Part shown: positions 9,002 to 17,421 of the stretch, piece by piece | Layout: each line of letters begins with the position of its first letter | Position numbering within the stretch: position 1 is the first letter of the stretch | NCBI RefSeq assembly: GCF_012276695.1 | Contig: NZ_CP038852.1 | Span: 1,116,001-1,180,000 of the forward strand | Length of the DNA: 64,000 nt | Source: Candidatus Pelagibacter giovannonii | Lineage (GTDB): Bacteria > Pseudomonadota > Alphaproteobacteria > Pelagibacterales > Pelagibacteraceae | Direction of reading: 5' to 3' | Program-made: the position numbers and the translations under genes | The notes under the pieces: generated by a model | The model's database searches: none | What the model was told of the DNA's origin: nothing | What the model saw: only the letters and a program-made list of their open reading frames with translations

Positions 9002-11119
9002 ATGAAAAAAATTATTATTTTATTAGCCTTATTTTTAATTACTGCATGTGTGCGTAGTCCCCAGCCTATTAGTTTATTCGAAACAGAAGAAAAGGCGTTT
9101 AAAGATATCAGCAACATTGAAGAGATTAAAAAAAATAACAAAGCTTGGGAGGAAAACCTTGAGATTGATTTATACACTGCAATAGCTTTGGCTATTAAAA
9201 ATAATAAAGAATTAAAAATAAAATTATTAGAAAATGCATTAGCCAATAGGCAAATTGATAAAATAAAATTTGAAATGCTTCCTTCTCTTGCTGCTAATGC
9301 TGGTTATTCTGGCAGTGATAAATATAGAACTACAACAAGTGCTAACGTTTCAAATGCAGATACAGCTGGTGTAATGGGCACAACATACACTACTTCAAGT
9401 GAGAAAAGTATAGCAAACCAAGATATTGGCTTTACCTGGAATGCTTTAGATTTTGGCTTATCTTATATTAAAGCAGGTCAAAGTAATAATAGATACTTGA
9501 TCTCCGATGAAGCTGAAAAAAAAGCTACACACAATATAGTTAGAGAGGTAATTAGAACTTACTGGAATTCTTTATCTGCAGAAAAATTAATTAAAAAATA
9601 TGACCCTTTATTAACAAAGGTAGATTCAGCTTTAAACGACTCACAAAAGATTGAAGAATTATTATTAACCAAACCTATGGATGCCTTATTATATCAAAAA
9701 GAATTACTTGATATTCAAAGAGCACTTCAAACACAAAAGCAAATTTTTATAGATGCTAAAATTCAATTAGGAACTTTAATGGGTCTGCTACCTAATCAAA
9801 AATTTAAAATTGTAGATACTAACGAACCATTAACTATTTTAGATATGAGCTTAAAAGGTATGGAAGAGCACGCCCTAATCCATAGACCTGAATTAATCGA
9901 AAATCATTATGAGGAAAGAATATCTGTACAGCAAGCAAAAGCAGGAATAGTTTCTTTATTACCAGGATTAAATTTCAATGCTGCGTGGACATCCTCTTCT
10001 AATGACTATTTAATGAATAAAAATAATTTCGAATATGGCTCAACTCTTGGGGCTAACTTATTAAATGTTTTTTCTTACCCAAAAATAAAAGAAATTAATG
10101 AAACAAATCTTCGAATTATAAAAGAACAAAGGTTAGCCTTGTCGATGGCTGTATTATCTCAAGTTCATTTATCAAATATTAACTACCAAATGGCCCTGGA
10201 AGAATACGCAACTGCTGATCGATATTATGATGTTTCACAAAAAATTACAGCTCAAGTTAAAAATGCACAAAAAATTGCAAAATTTGGAAATCTTGAATTA
10301 ATTAGAGAAGAAGCAAGTCTATTAGTTGCCGAACTAAGGTATGATATTGCTTATACAAAACTACAACATGCTATTGGTCAAATTTACACTTCAGTTGGAT
10401 TAGATGTAACAGAAGATAATGTAAAAGGGTATGACACTGCTTATGGTCAAATCTACAATTCAATTGGATCAGATGTAACAGAAGATAATGTAAAAGAATT
10501 AGGTTTTAAGCAATATAATGTAAAAGAATTAGGTGTTAAGCAATATGCAGAAATTATTAAAAATAATTTTAAATCAAATGGAAAAAGATATTATGCAAGT
10601 GTTCAAACACCAATTAATAAACAAAATCCAGTTATAAAGAAAAATGAAGGTAAAAATTCAAGTCAATTTACCTTCAAAACCAACACTTTTAAATTGGATG
10701 GTTTTGGAAATACAAACTACGAGGCATATCTTGCTAATGGAGATGAATTGCCATTTTGGATAACATTTTTACCATCTCAAAGAACATTTATAATTAATGA
10801 ATTAGATAAAAACGAAATAGAATCTTTGGATATAAAGGTTACAGCAAAAAATATACACAACAGAATTAATAACACCTTTACTTTATTAATAAGTCCAGAA
10901 ATGAGAACGGCAAGATTAGCAAAAGAAAAAGAGGTCGCAAAACAAATAAAAATTGCCAAGAAACTAAAAGAGAAAAAGTTAAAAAAATTACCAAAAAAAA
11001 CAAAATTAGTTAAAAAAAATAATAAAAAAATAAAAAGATTAAATAAGGAATATACCAAAAAGATAAAAATGAATATTTCTACAAAAATGAAATTAATGAT
11101 CAAAGAAAAGATAAATTAG
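9002..11119 (+). CDS. TolC-family outer-membrane lipoprotein with extra Ig-like domain and Lys-rich tail
   Basis: 705 aa from the ATG at 9002. An in-frame ATG at 8954 would add 16 polar residues in front of the signal; 9002 gives a clean lipoprotein signal MKKIIILLALFLITAC with the lipobox Cys at 16. Two outer-membrane-efflux repeats follow (about 50-255 and 285-470: LYTAIALAIKNN, long amphipathic helices, LGTLMGLLP). Beyond the normal TolC end come short tandem duplications (about 458-515), a cadherin/Ig-like domain (about 553-630, NGDELPFWITF) like those in the giant protein, and a Lys-rich coiled coil that stops at 11119 but continues in another frame to 11727. It is divergent from the substrate gene. 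It is likely the outer-membrane channel of the exporter. The C terminus of TolC proteins is periplasmic, so the additions should lie there. Confidence 0.85.
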   Translation: MKKIIILLALFLITACVRSPQPISLFETEEKAFKDISNIEEIKKNNKAWEENLEIDLYTAIALAIKNNKELKIKLLENALANRQIDKIKFEMLPSLAANAGYSGSDKYRTTTSANVSNADTAGVMGTTYTTSSEKSIANQDIGFTWNALDFGLSYIKAGQSNNRYLISDEAEKKATHNIVREVIRTYWNSLSAEKLIKKYDPLLTKVDSALNDSQKIEELLLTKPMDALLYQKELLDIQRALQTQKQIFIDAKIQLGTLMGLLPNQKFKIVDTNEPLTILDMSLKGMEEHALIHRPELIENHYEERISVQQAKAGIVSLLPGLNFNAAWTSSSNDYLMNKNNFEYGSTLGANLLNVFSYPKIKEINETNLRIIKEQRLALSMAVLSQVHLSNINYQMALEEYATADRYYDVSQKITAQVKNAQKIAKFGNLELIREEASLLVAELRYDIAYTKLQHAIGQIYTSVGLDVTEDNVKGYDTAYGQIYNSIGSDVTEDNVKELGFKQYNVKELGVKQYAEIIKNNFKSNGKRYYASVQTPINKQNPVIKKNEGKNSSQFTFKTNTFKLDGFGNTNYEAYLANGDELPFWITFLPSQRTFIINELDKNEIESLDIKVTAKNIHNRINNTFTLLISPEMRTARLAKEKEVAKQIKIAKKLKEKKLKKLPKKTKLVKKNNKKIKRLNKEYTKKIKMNISTKMKLMIKEKIN
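10376..10546 (+). repeat. Nested short tandem duplications in the TolC-like gene
   Basis: A 69-bp unit is repeated at 10376 and 10445 (GQIYTSVGLDVTEDNVK, then GQIYNSIGSDVTEDNVK). Immediately after, a 30-bp unit is repeated at 10487 and 10517 (NVKELGFKQY, then NVKELGVKQY). Both keep frame. They sit between the last TolC helix and the Ig-like domain and look like recent spacer-lengthening duplications. Confidence 0.85.
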
Positions 11120-11727
11120 CAAAGATTCTAGAAAATCAAGATATTGAATTTAATAAGCTTAAAAAAATTACTGATGAAAAGAAGGCAGAAGAGGATAAAA
11201 AGCTAGTTGCCCTTCAAGAAAAACTAAATAAGAAATACTTAGAAAAAAGTAATAAATTAAAATCTAAAAAATTAATTAAACTAAAAAAAGAACAAGATAA
11301 GAAATTAGCTAAACTAAAGAGAAAAATAGATCTTACAAAAACTAAGGAAGACCTAAAATTAGCAAAATTAAAAAAAAAACAAATAAGTGAATTTAAGGAA
11401 GCACAAAAAACTGTAAAAGCAGAACAAATTGTAGAAGATAAACGTATTAATAAAATAAATCAAAATGAATTAAAAAAACTTGCAGAAGTAACTAAAAAAA
11501 ATCAAAAAAAATTAGCTATAAAACTTGCTAAGGAAAATAAAATAGCTAATGCAAAAAAGGTAAAAGAAGATAAAATAAAAGCAAAAAAAGTGAGAGCGGC
11601 AGAAGATAAAAGAATTAAAGAATATCTTAAAATGTTAAAAGAAAAAGAAAAAGAAGCAAAAAAATTAGAAAAAAAACTTAAAAAAGAAGCAAAAAAAGAA
11701 GCAAAAAAAAAGAAAACTAGAAGTTAA
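11120..11727 (+). other. Out-of-frame Lys-rich continuation of the TolC-like gene (apparent -1 frameshift)
   Basis: After the stop at 11117-11119 there is no new start, but the frame entered by a one-base shift stays open from about 11055 to the TAA at 11725-11727. It encodes over 200 residues of Lys/Glu/Leu/Ala-rich helix (for example KKLAEVTKKNQ-like and KLAKL-like heptads), the same composition as the last 70 residues of the in-frame protein. The shift must fall between about 11048 and 11090, where AAAAA runs precede G or ATG (11056-11075 and 11085-11095). Restoring one base gives a continuous protein of 908 aa. The region is therefore either one gene with a missing base in the assembly, a real decay event, or a slippery-site product. 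I favour a missing base because two other genes here need the same repair. Confidence 0.7.
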
Positions 11728-11747
11728 ATTAGTAAAACTAAAATAAA

Positions 11748-11924
11748 ATGCTAAATAAAAAAAACATAAATATATCTGTTAAATTAGGTCAAACAATAAC
11801 TGGTAAAATTAACAAACCAGAAATAATGAATGTATCAGAGCAAAAAGGTAATATCATTAAAGGTAAGTTATTTAAGCCTAAGTCGCTTACAGATTTAAAG
11901 AAAATTATTACTATTAAGAAATAA
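11748..11924 (+). CDS. Small 58-aa ORF, unknown, possibly part of a broken gene
   Basis: ATG at 11748 to TAA at 11922-11924, 58 aa. The middle reads VKLGQTITGKINKPEIM and then IIKGKLFKPKSLTDLKKI, a pattern of short beta-like stretches with repeated (K)GK(I/L) motifs. I do not recognise a family. It lies between the Lys-rich continuation and a barrel fragment, each in a different frame, so it may be a piece of one decayed or mis-sequenced gene rather than an independent gene. Confidence 0.35.
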   Translation: MLNKKNINISVKLGQTITGKINKPEIMNVSEQKGNIIKGKLFKPKSLTDLKKIITIKK

Positions 11925-12343
11925 TTAAAAAAAATCTTTTACTAATACCTTATGCAAAAATTACTCACCACGATAAAAATGTGTCCACACAAAATGACAA
12001 TTCTCATTTAGGATTCGTGTATCAGGCCAAATTACTTAAAGATTTATTTTTTGAGGATGATTATAATTTGATTAATAACAAAGACGGTAAATTGTTTTTA
12101 GGCTGGACATTAGATATGAGAAAAATGATAGGTGATAATAAACAAGTTTATTCAATAAATAAAACTAGTGCTACATACAAACAACATAATGATTTAACTA
12201 ATGAAATATCTTTAATACCTAATATGGGATATGAAAAAAAGTTTTCTGATAAAAGTAAAATTTTATTTTTGTTAAATGCCAAAAATATAAATCGATATAC
12301 CAAAAGTCTTGGTGCAAATATCTCTTTTAAAAGTAAATTTTAA
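11925..12343 (+). pseudogene. C-terminal autotransporter-type beta-barrel fragment
   Basis: An open frame starts right after the 58-aa ORF (reading NLLLIPYAKITHHDKN) and contains a GTG at 11981 that would give a 120-aa product. It ends in LGANISFKSKF with a terminal Phe, as expected for a BAM-recognised last strand. The alternating pattern (NLLLIPYAKI, GFVYQAKL, LFLGWTLDM, ILFLLNAKN) resembles the last strands of the autotransporter barrels encoded nearby, for example NLILVPSVQIDLGY in the gene at 15151-17421. It has no signal peptide or passenger, so I treat it as a remnant of a third autotransporter or as the end of a frameshifted larger gene. It converges on the 114-aa gene with an 8-nt gap. 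Confidence 0.5.
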
Positions 12344-12351
12344 TTTAATGG

Positions 12352-12696
12352 TTATTCTATAACTTCAATTTCGTTAATGATGCTAACAATTTTTCTACCC
12401 TTAAGGACGGCATTCACTCTTGCACATTCATAGTATGCAGATGAGCTCTCTTCTGCTGTTTGTTTCATTTCCAAACACCTAGATTTATTCTTAGTTAATA
12501 AATGCTCATATAATTCTGGTGGGTCACCTAAATACATCATGAGACCAATTACTTCTCCTTCTTTTTCAAAATCTGCTTTCTCTTCTATATCTGCTACTCT
12601 ATCATCAACACCAATTTCAAAATTTTGAAATGCAACAAAGCCTTTATAAAAAATAAAGGCTAAAGCTAAGTAGAAAACTATTTTTATTTTACTCAT
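12352..12696 (-). CDS. Small membrane-anchored or exported protein, unknown
   Basis: 114 aa. An N-terminal hydrophobic segment (about residues 4-22, IKIVFYLALAFIFYKGFVAF) serves as signal anchor or uncleaved signal. An acidic linker follows (VDDRVADIEEKADFEKEGE), then a compact domain with two Cys (in KSRCLEM and YYECARV) that could form a disulfide in the periplasm. I do not recognise a family. The start codon overlaps the stop of the propeller-autotransporter gene upstream by one base (TAATG), so the two are probably co-translated and may act together at the cell envelope (inference). Confidence 0.7.
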   Translation of the reverse strand: MSKIKIVFYLALAFIFYKGFVAFQNFEIGVDDRVADIEEKADFEKEGEVIGLMMYLGDPPELYEHLLTKNKSRCLEMKQTAEESSSAYYECARVNAVLKGRKIVSIINEIEVIE

Positions 12697-14855
12697 TAAA
12701 ATTTACTTAATAGAGATAAGTTGGCATTATGGTTTTCTTGATTTGAAAAATTATTTTCTAAATCAAACTCTAAATCAAACACACCTAGTGCTTTAGAAAT
12801 TTTAAAGTTTGAAGTCATATCTTCATCAAGACCAAGTGCAAACTCTGTTTCTTTCCTATATAAAAAGCCTGCTGATAATGTAAATTTATTTATATAACCA
12901 TGACCCTTGATTTGCTGTCTTTCGTAATCAGTACTAATTGTTAACCCTTGGTCATGCTTAAAATCAAACCCTAGACCTGCTGTGTATATATCTCTATTTT
13001 TGTTATCAGCTTGATATTCAAAACTTTCACTGTTTGATACGTAGCTTGTTACCACCTTAGAGCTTGAGGCAAATTCTTTACCGTATTCAAGATTAATTCT
13101 AGATCTTACAATTGAATTTTCTAGATCAACATCTTGGTCTATTAATACTCCTAAAGAAGCCATTAAAGATTTAATGTCTTGATCATTATAACCAAGTGCT
13201 GCAGCGCTGCCACTTTCTGTATAACCATTAAGTGCTGTATAACTTCCATCGATACGACCTGTTGGGGTAATAATTAAATCACTATTTTCATACTCTCTTC
13301 CAAAATTAAGTGAACCAAAAACCTGCTTACCTTCACGGTCACCCGTATTTATGTCGGTATTTCCTTCATATTTTCTTACAATATCACTATCTAAATAACT
13401 AACTCCAAAAACGTGTTTTAAAAAATTACTGTTTTCTAAACTGTTAATTCCATAAAGAGATAAACTTAATGCATTTGTATCAACTTTAGAACCAAAGGTT
13501 CCAACATCAACATCAGTGCTACCCACTCTTAAAGCAACTCCTAATATTTTATCATCATCCATTTTTGTATCAACACCCACAGTTATACCAAGGCTATCAA
13601 TATCTTGAGCAGAACTTAAGGAGCTCTCACCAATTTTTCCAAAACTAATACTACCTTCAGACCATACCTCCCAATCATTAGGTAAAATTTGATCTAATTT
13701 TTGAAGTGGGTTTAGTTTAGCTTGTGCGGAACTTAAAACATTATTGGATACTTTCTTTAATAATTCATTTTGAAAGTTTAACTCTATATTTTGTGCACTT
13801 GCGTTGTAGTATTTATTCGCTCTTAAAATAGATAGTCTTTTTAAAGCAGACTGACTTGAGTCTTTAGCAAAATTTTTGGCAGTATTAATTTGTGCATCAA
13901 CTACACCCCTTACATCTTTATTTTTTTGTGGAGCGTCACACGTTGATGAACTAGTGACTTTAAAAGGACAGCTTAAGCTATACTCATAAACTTTATCACC
14001 AATAAAATCTAAGTGATACATTTTTGTTCCAGCATTATTGAAAGCTAGACCAGATATGTCTGCAGCACTGGAAATAGTTGGTGAGAATGTACCAGTTAAT
14101 GTTGCGCTTGAGCTTGATATATCGAAAGCTGTAGATAAAGCATATTCATCAATTTTATTATCATCGTTATCCGAACTATCTCTTCCTTTTACTACAAACA
14201 TTTTTGATCCATCAGCATTGAAACTTAGTCCCTGATGAAAATTACTACTTGTTGCATTAGCAAGTGTGTTAGTTAAAGTTTTAGTATCAGGATTATATGG
14301 TGTTGAAAGATTATATTCTTCTACTCGCTTTTCTGCACTACCATCCAAAACAAACATTTTTGTTCCATCATTATTAAAAGCAAATCCTCTTGGATCACCA
14401 CCAATAGAAGTTTCTGTAGGATTTAAAATGTCTATGATTGTACTAATATCATATGGTGTACTTAAAGACCATCTATCAATCCCAGCACCAGTTTTTCCTA
14501 AAAGAAAAATTACAGTTCCATCAGAATTAAATTTTACATCTTGTGCTTTAGTCTCTGCACCACTGATATCCACTGACTTTTCTAAAGCCGCTGAAGTAAT
14601 ATCAAAAGCTGTAGTTAGATTATATTGTAGTATCTTATCCATATTTATTCCTGTAATAAACATTTTGGTACCATCAGGCTTAAATGTTATCCCAGTAGGT
14701 GAACTTTCTTTGCTTCTGATATCAAGATTAGCAATAAATGTAGGTTCAGCTAAAGCTAGTGATGAAAAAAATAAACTAAATAAAACTAAAAATACTTTTA
14801 GTTTAAGAGCACTTTTTATAATTAATTTTTTACTTTTTTTTATTAAATTAAGCAT
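12696..14855 (-). CDS. Beta-propeller autotransporter
   Basis: 719 aa. A signal peptide ends near SLALA-EP (about residue 36). Residues about 38-305 hold six repeats of a propeller-type blade with the core G-(I/L)-x-F-x-x-DGTKMF followed by a strand ending in YxLSTPYDI. A helical linker (about 315-390) precedes an autotransporter barrel (about 395-719) that starts WEVWSEGSISFGKIG and ends NLSLLSKF with terminal Phe. The propeller is presumably displayed at the cell surface by the barrel, as in type Va autotransporters. A paralogue of the same architecture lies divergently at 15151. Function unknown; propeller passengers commonly bind ligands or surfaces. Confidence 0.8.
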   Translation of the reverse strand: MLNLIKKSKKLIIKSALKLKVFLVLFSLFFSSLALAEPTFIANLDIRSKESSPTGITFKPDGTKMFITGINMDKILQYNLTTAFDITSAALEKSVDISGAETKAQDVKFNSDGTVIFLLGKTGAGIDRWSLSTPYDISTIIDILNPTETSIGGDPRGFAFNNDGTKMFVLDGSAEKRVEEYNLSTPYNPDTKTLTNTLANATSSNFHQGLSFNADGSKMFVVKGRDSSDNDDNKIDEYALSTAFDISSSSATLTGTFSPTISSAADISGLAFNNAGTKMYHLDFIGDKVYEYSLSCPFKVTSSSTCDAPQKNKDVRGVVDAQINTAKNFAKDSSQSALKRLSILRANKYYNASAQNIELNFQNELLKKVSNNVLSSAQAKLNPLQKLDQILPNDWEVWSEGSISFGKIGESSLSSAQDIDSLGITVGVDTKMDDDKILGVALRVGSTDVDVGTFGSKVDTNALSLSLYGINSLENSNFLKHVFGVSYLDSDIVRKYEGNTDINTGDREGKQVFGSLNFGREYENSDLIITPTGRIDGSYTALNGYTESGSAAALGYNDQDIKSLMASLGVLIDQDVDLENSIVRSRINLEYGKEFASSSKVVTSYVSNSESFEYQADNKNRDIYTAGLGFDFKHDQGLTISTDYERQQIKGHGYINKFTLSAGFLYRKETEFALGLDEDMTSNFKISKALGVFDLEFDLENNFSNQENHNANLSLLSKF

Positions 14856-15005
14856 CTTGATTTATTAAAATTTATATATTTGAATTATTGATGAAGATTA
14901 TTTTATCCTCGATAAAACGCACTCAATATCAGAATTTCTGCCCGTTTTGAGCACTTACAACAACTGAAAAACCGTTAAATTAAATTTTATATAGTATTTT
15001 TCATT

Positions 15006-15146
15006 ATGGTATTTTTTTTAAGAAAATTAGCTGTCGGTTCACTTGTGTCATCATTTTTTATTTTGATGCAAGCACAAGCTGGAATAGTTGAGCTGGTAAA
15101 TAAACAATTTAAAGACCTGAGTATTAAATTGTCAGCAATATTTTAA
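15006..15146 (+). CDS. 46-aa putative exported peptide
   Basis: ATG at 15006, TAA at 15144-15146. The first 25 residues (MVFFLRKLAVGSLVSSFFIL, then MQAQA) form a convincing signal peptide with an AQA-G cleavage site. The mature part would be only about 21 residues (GIVELVNKQFKDLSIKLSAI plus F). The stop is 4 nt before the ATG of the propeller autotransporter at 15151, so it is placed as the first cistron. It could also be a remnant of a duplicated autotransporter N terminus. No family recognised. Confidence 0.45.
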   Translation: MVFFLRKLAVGSLVSSFFILMQAQAGIVELVNKQFKDLSIKLSAIF

Positions 15147-15150
15147 TCTT

Positions 15151-17421
15151 ATGAAATTTATAAAAAACTTTATTTTAATTTTATTATTTATATTTCCCAT
15201 CTCTAATTCATTTGGAGCTATGCACACTTATGTACAAAAAGCATCAGTGGCTGAGGATGGAGATCATATCCAAGGTATTGAATTTAATGTTGAAGGAACG
15301 AAAATGTTTATACTGTACAGACAGGATATTCTTGATGATAATAAATTTGATACTCTTATTAATTCATATAATTTATCTAGACCATTTGATGTTTCTTCAA
15401 GAGTTTATGCTGGGGATAGCGAAAGATGTATAATAACAGAAGTTGGTGATGATGGACCTGAACCTAAACAAGGACAATATGATTTAGAATTTAGTAGTGA
15501 TGGTAAAAGTTTCTTTTTTGTATCAAGCCAAAATGGACAAGATGCAAATGGAATATTTAAATATAATTTAACTTCACCATATGATGTTGGATCATGTCAG
15601 TTTGCTCAACAAAATAAAACTCTTGGTGAAAATGATATGCAAAATGGAAGTAATGCAGGAGATATGGTTGGAGCTATCAATAAAAATCGACCTCAAGGAG
15701 TAGAGATTGGTGATGATGGAACTAAAATATTTATAATTCAGATGGGTCATGGAAATTCTGGTAGTGATGTTATAAATACCAGATTATTAGAGTATGAACT
15801 CTCAACACCTTTCGATTTAGACACAATGTCACTCGTTACAACTGGAGGGATAGAATTAGAAGATGAATGTTCTAATCCCATGGGAATAAGACTTAGTTCA
15901 AATGGAAAACGATTGTGGTGTGTTGATCACCTTAATGCCAGTTCAAAAATTGTACAGATTTCTTTAGATGTAGCGTTTTCGACATCTTCATTTACAATTG
16001 ATGGAACACTAAATATAGCAAATGAGGGAGGTACAGAAAATCTAGATCAACCTAGAGGTATTGCATTTAGTAGAAATGGTTTAAAAATGTACATAGGTGG
16101 AGACAGAACTATTGATGCAACCCTTGGAGATGTCGTAAACGAATTTGATTTAGTTTGTCCTTTCAATATTATTGAAGGAAAATGTCCTAGTATCACAACA
16201 GGTGATAGAACTGGAATAGCTATTGCACAAATAGAAGTAGCAACAAGAACTATTGAACACTCAACGGACACTGCTTTAAATAGATTAAAGTGGATTAGAA
16301 GAAACAAAGATAATCAAAACTTAACTAATCTTAATTTAAATCTTAATTTTACCAATCAAATGCTTGCCTCTCTTACTAAAGTTGTAAAAACCTCAGCTAC
16401 TACAAAGAAAAAAGAGGAAAAACAACAAGACGTATTTTATTGGAGCGAAGGAAGTATTGTAGTTGGAAGAGTAGGAGACACAAATGTTTCTTCATTTAAA
16501 AGGATTAAAACTGATGCAATTACAGTTGGAGTGGATAAATTTACCAAAAATAATGGCATTAGTGGACTTGCTTTTAGATTTGGTAAAAATGATATTGATG
16601 TTGGCTCAGCTGGAAGCAATTTAGATACGAATACTTATAATTTAACCCATTATTCCTCATCCCCAATTGAAGATGATACAAAATTTATAGACACTGTTTT
16701 TGGAGTAGGTGTTCTTAACTCGGATATTTTATCAGTGCTTGATGGTAAACGTGTAACCGCTGATAGAAAAGGTAGACAAATATATGGAACAATTAAATTA
16801 AAAGATGAGATTAAGAAAAATAATTTAATTCTAGTTCCATCTGTACAAATAGATCTTGGTTACACCTTGTTAAATGATTATCAAGAAAGTGGTAATACTG
16901 CTATGAAATTTAAAAAGCAAGGTATTCAATCAAGAAATGCCAGGCTTTCAATTGCTGCAGTTGATGAATTAGAAAATAATAAATATAAAATTCGAAAGCA
17001 TGGAAAATTAGAATACAAAGCAAATTTACATCGCTCTTCTAATATAAAATATTCTTACGTCTCTGATGCTTCAAGTGGTGAATTTGATACCAAATTAAAC
17101 TCAGGTGCTTTACATAATTTAAACGGTGAATTAGGAATAGATATAATTTTACCTGATAGTTTTAGTATCTTTTTAATCTATGAGAGAAATCAAGCTTTAG
17201 GCACAAGTCATACTGATAAAATACATTTAGCTATAGGATATTTACCAAATAAAAAAACTAATTATGCTTTTAAATTAGTAGGCTCAGAAAATTTAGGATC
17301 TGAGTTTAAGATAAGTAAAAATATTAATGATTTTGAAATTGATTTTAAATTAAACAATCAAGATGCATTGAAACCAAATACTTTTGATGAAGCAACAATT
17401 AATTTAAAGAAAATCTTTTAA
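15151..17421 (+). CDS. Beta-propeller autotransporter (paralogue)
   Basis: 756 aa. A signal peptide ends near NSFG-AM (about residue 23). Propeller-type blades run over about residues 25-345, with cores such as GIEFNVEGTKMF, DLEFSSDGKSFF, GVEIGDDGTKIF, GIRLSSNGKRLW and GIAFSRNGLKMY. A helical linker follows, then a barrel domain from about residue 428 (FYWSEGSIVVGRVG) to the terminal Phe of TINLKKIF. The same landmarks occur in the same order in the divergent 719-aa gene, so the two arose by duplication and inversion. Cys pairs in the passenger (in SERCIITEVG and GSCQFAQQ; DLVCPFNI and GKCPSI) may form disulfides. Confidence 0.8.
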   Translation: MKFIKNFILILLFIFPISNSFGAMHTYVQKASVAEDGDHIQGIEFNVEGTKMFILYRQDILDDNKFDTLINSYNLSRPFDVSSRVYAGDSERCIITEVGDDGPEPKQGQYDLEFSSDGKSFFFVSSQNGQDANGIFKYNLTSPYDVGSCQFAQQNKTLGENDMQNGSNAGDMVGAINKNRPQGVEIGDDGTKIFIIQMGHGNSGSDVINTRLLEYELSTPFDLDTMSLVTTGGIELEDECSNPMGIRLSSNGKRLWCVDHLNASSKIVQISLDVAFSTSSFTIDGTLNIANEGGTENLDQPRGIAFSRNGLKMYIGGDRTIDATLGDVVNEFDLVCPFNIIEGKCPSITTGDRTGIAIAQIEVATRTIEHSTDTALNRLKWIRRNKDNQNLTNLNLNLNFTNQMLASLTKVVKTSATTKKKEEKQQDVFYWSEGSIVVGRVGDTNVSSFKRIKTDAITVGVDKFTKNNGISGLAFRFGKNDIDVGSAGSNLDTNTYNLTHYSSSPIEDDTKFIDTVFGVGVLNSDILSVLDGKRVTADRKGRQIYGTIKLKDEIKKNNLILVPSVQIDLGYTLLNDYQESGNTAMKFKKQGIQSRNARLSIAAVDELENNKYKIRKHGKLEYKANLHRSSNIKYSYVSDASSGEFDTKLNSGALHNLNGELGIDIILPDSFSIFLIYERNQALGTSHTDKIHLAIGYLPNKKTNYAFKLVGSENLGSEFKISKNINDFEIDFKLNNQDALKPNTFDEATINLKKIF

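Noticed and set aside
11048..11095. Programmed -1 frameshift at A-AAA-ATG sites in the TolC-like gene
   Set aside because: The sites do not match an efficient heptamer with a clear stimulatory structure, and two other genes show the same one-base loss, so an error is simpler.
14266..14868. 200-codon plus-strand frame opposite the 719-aa autotransporter
   Set aside because: Antisense shadow: no start context, low-complexity composition, and the minus-strand frame has clear domains.
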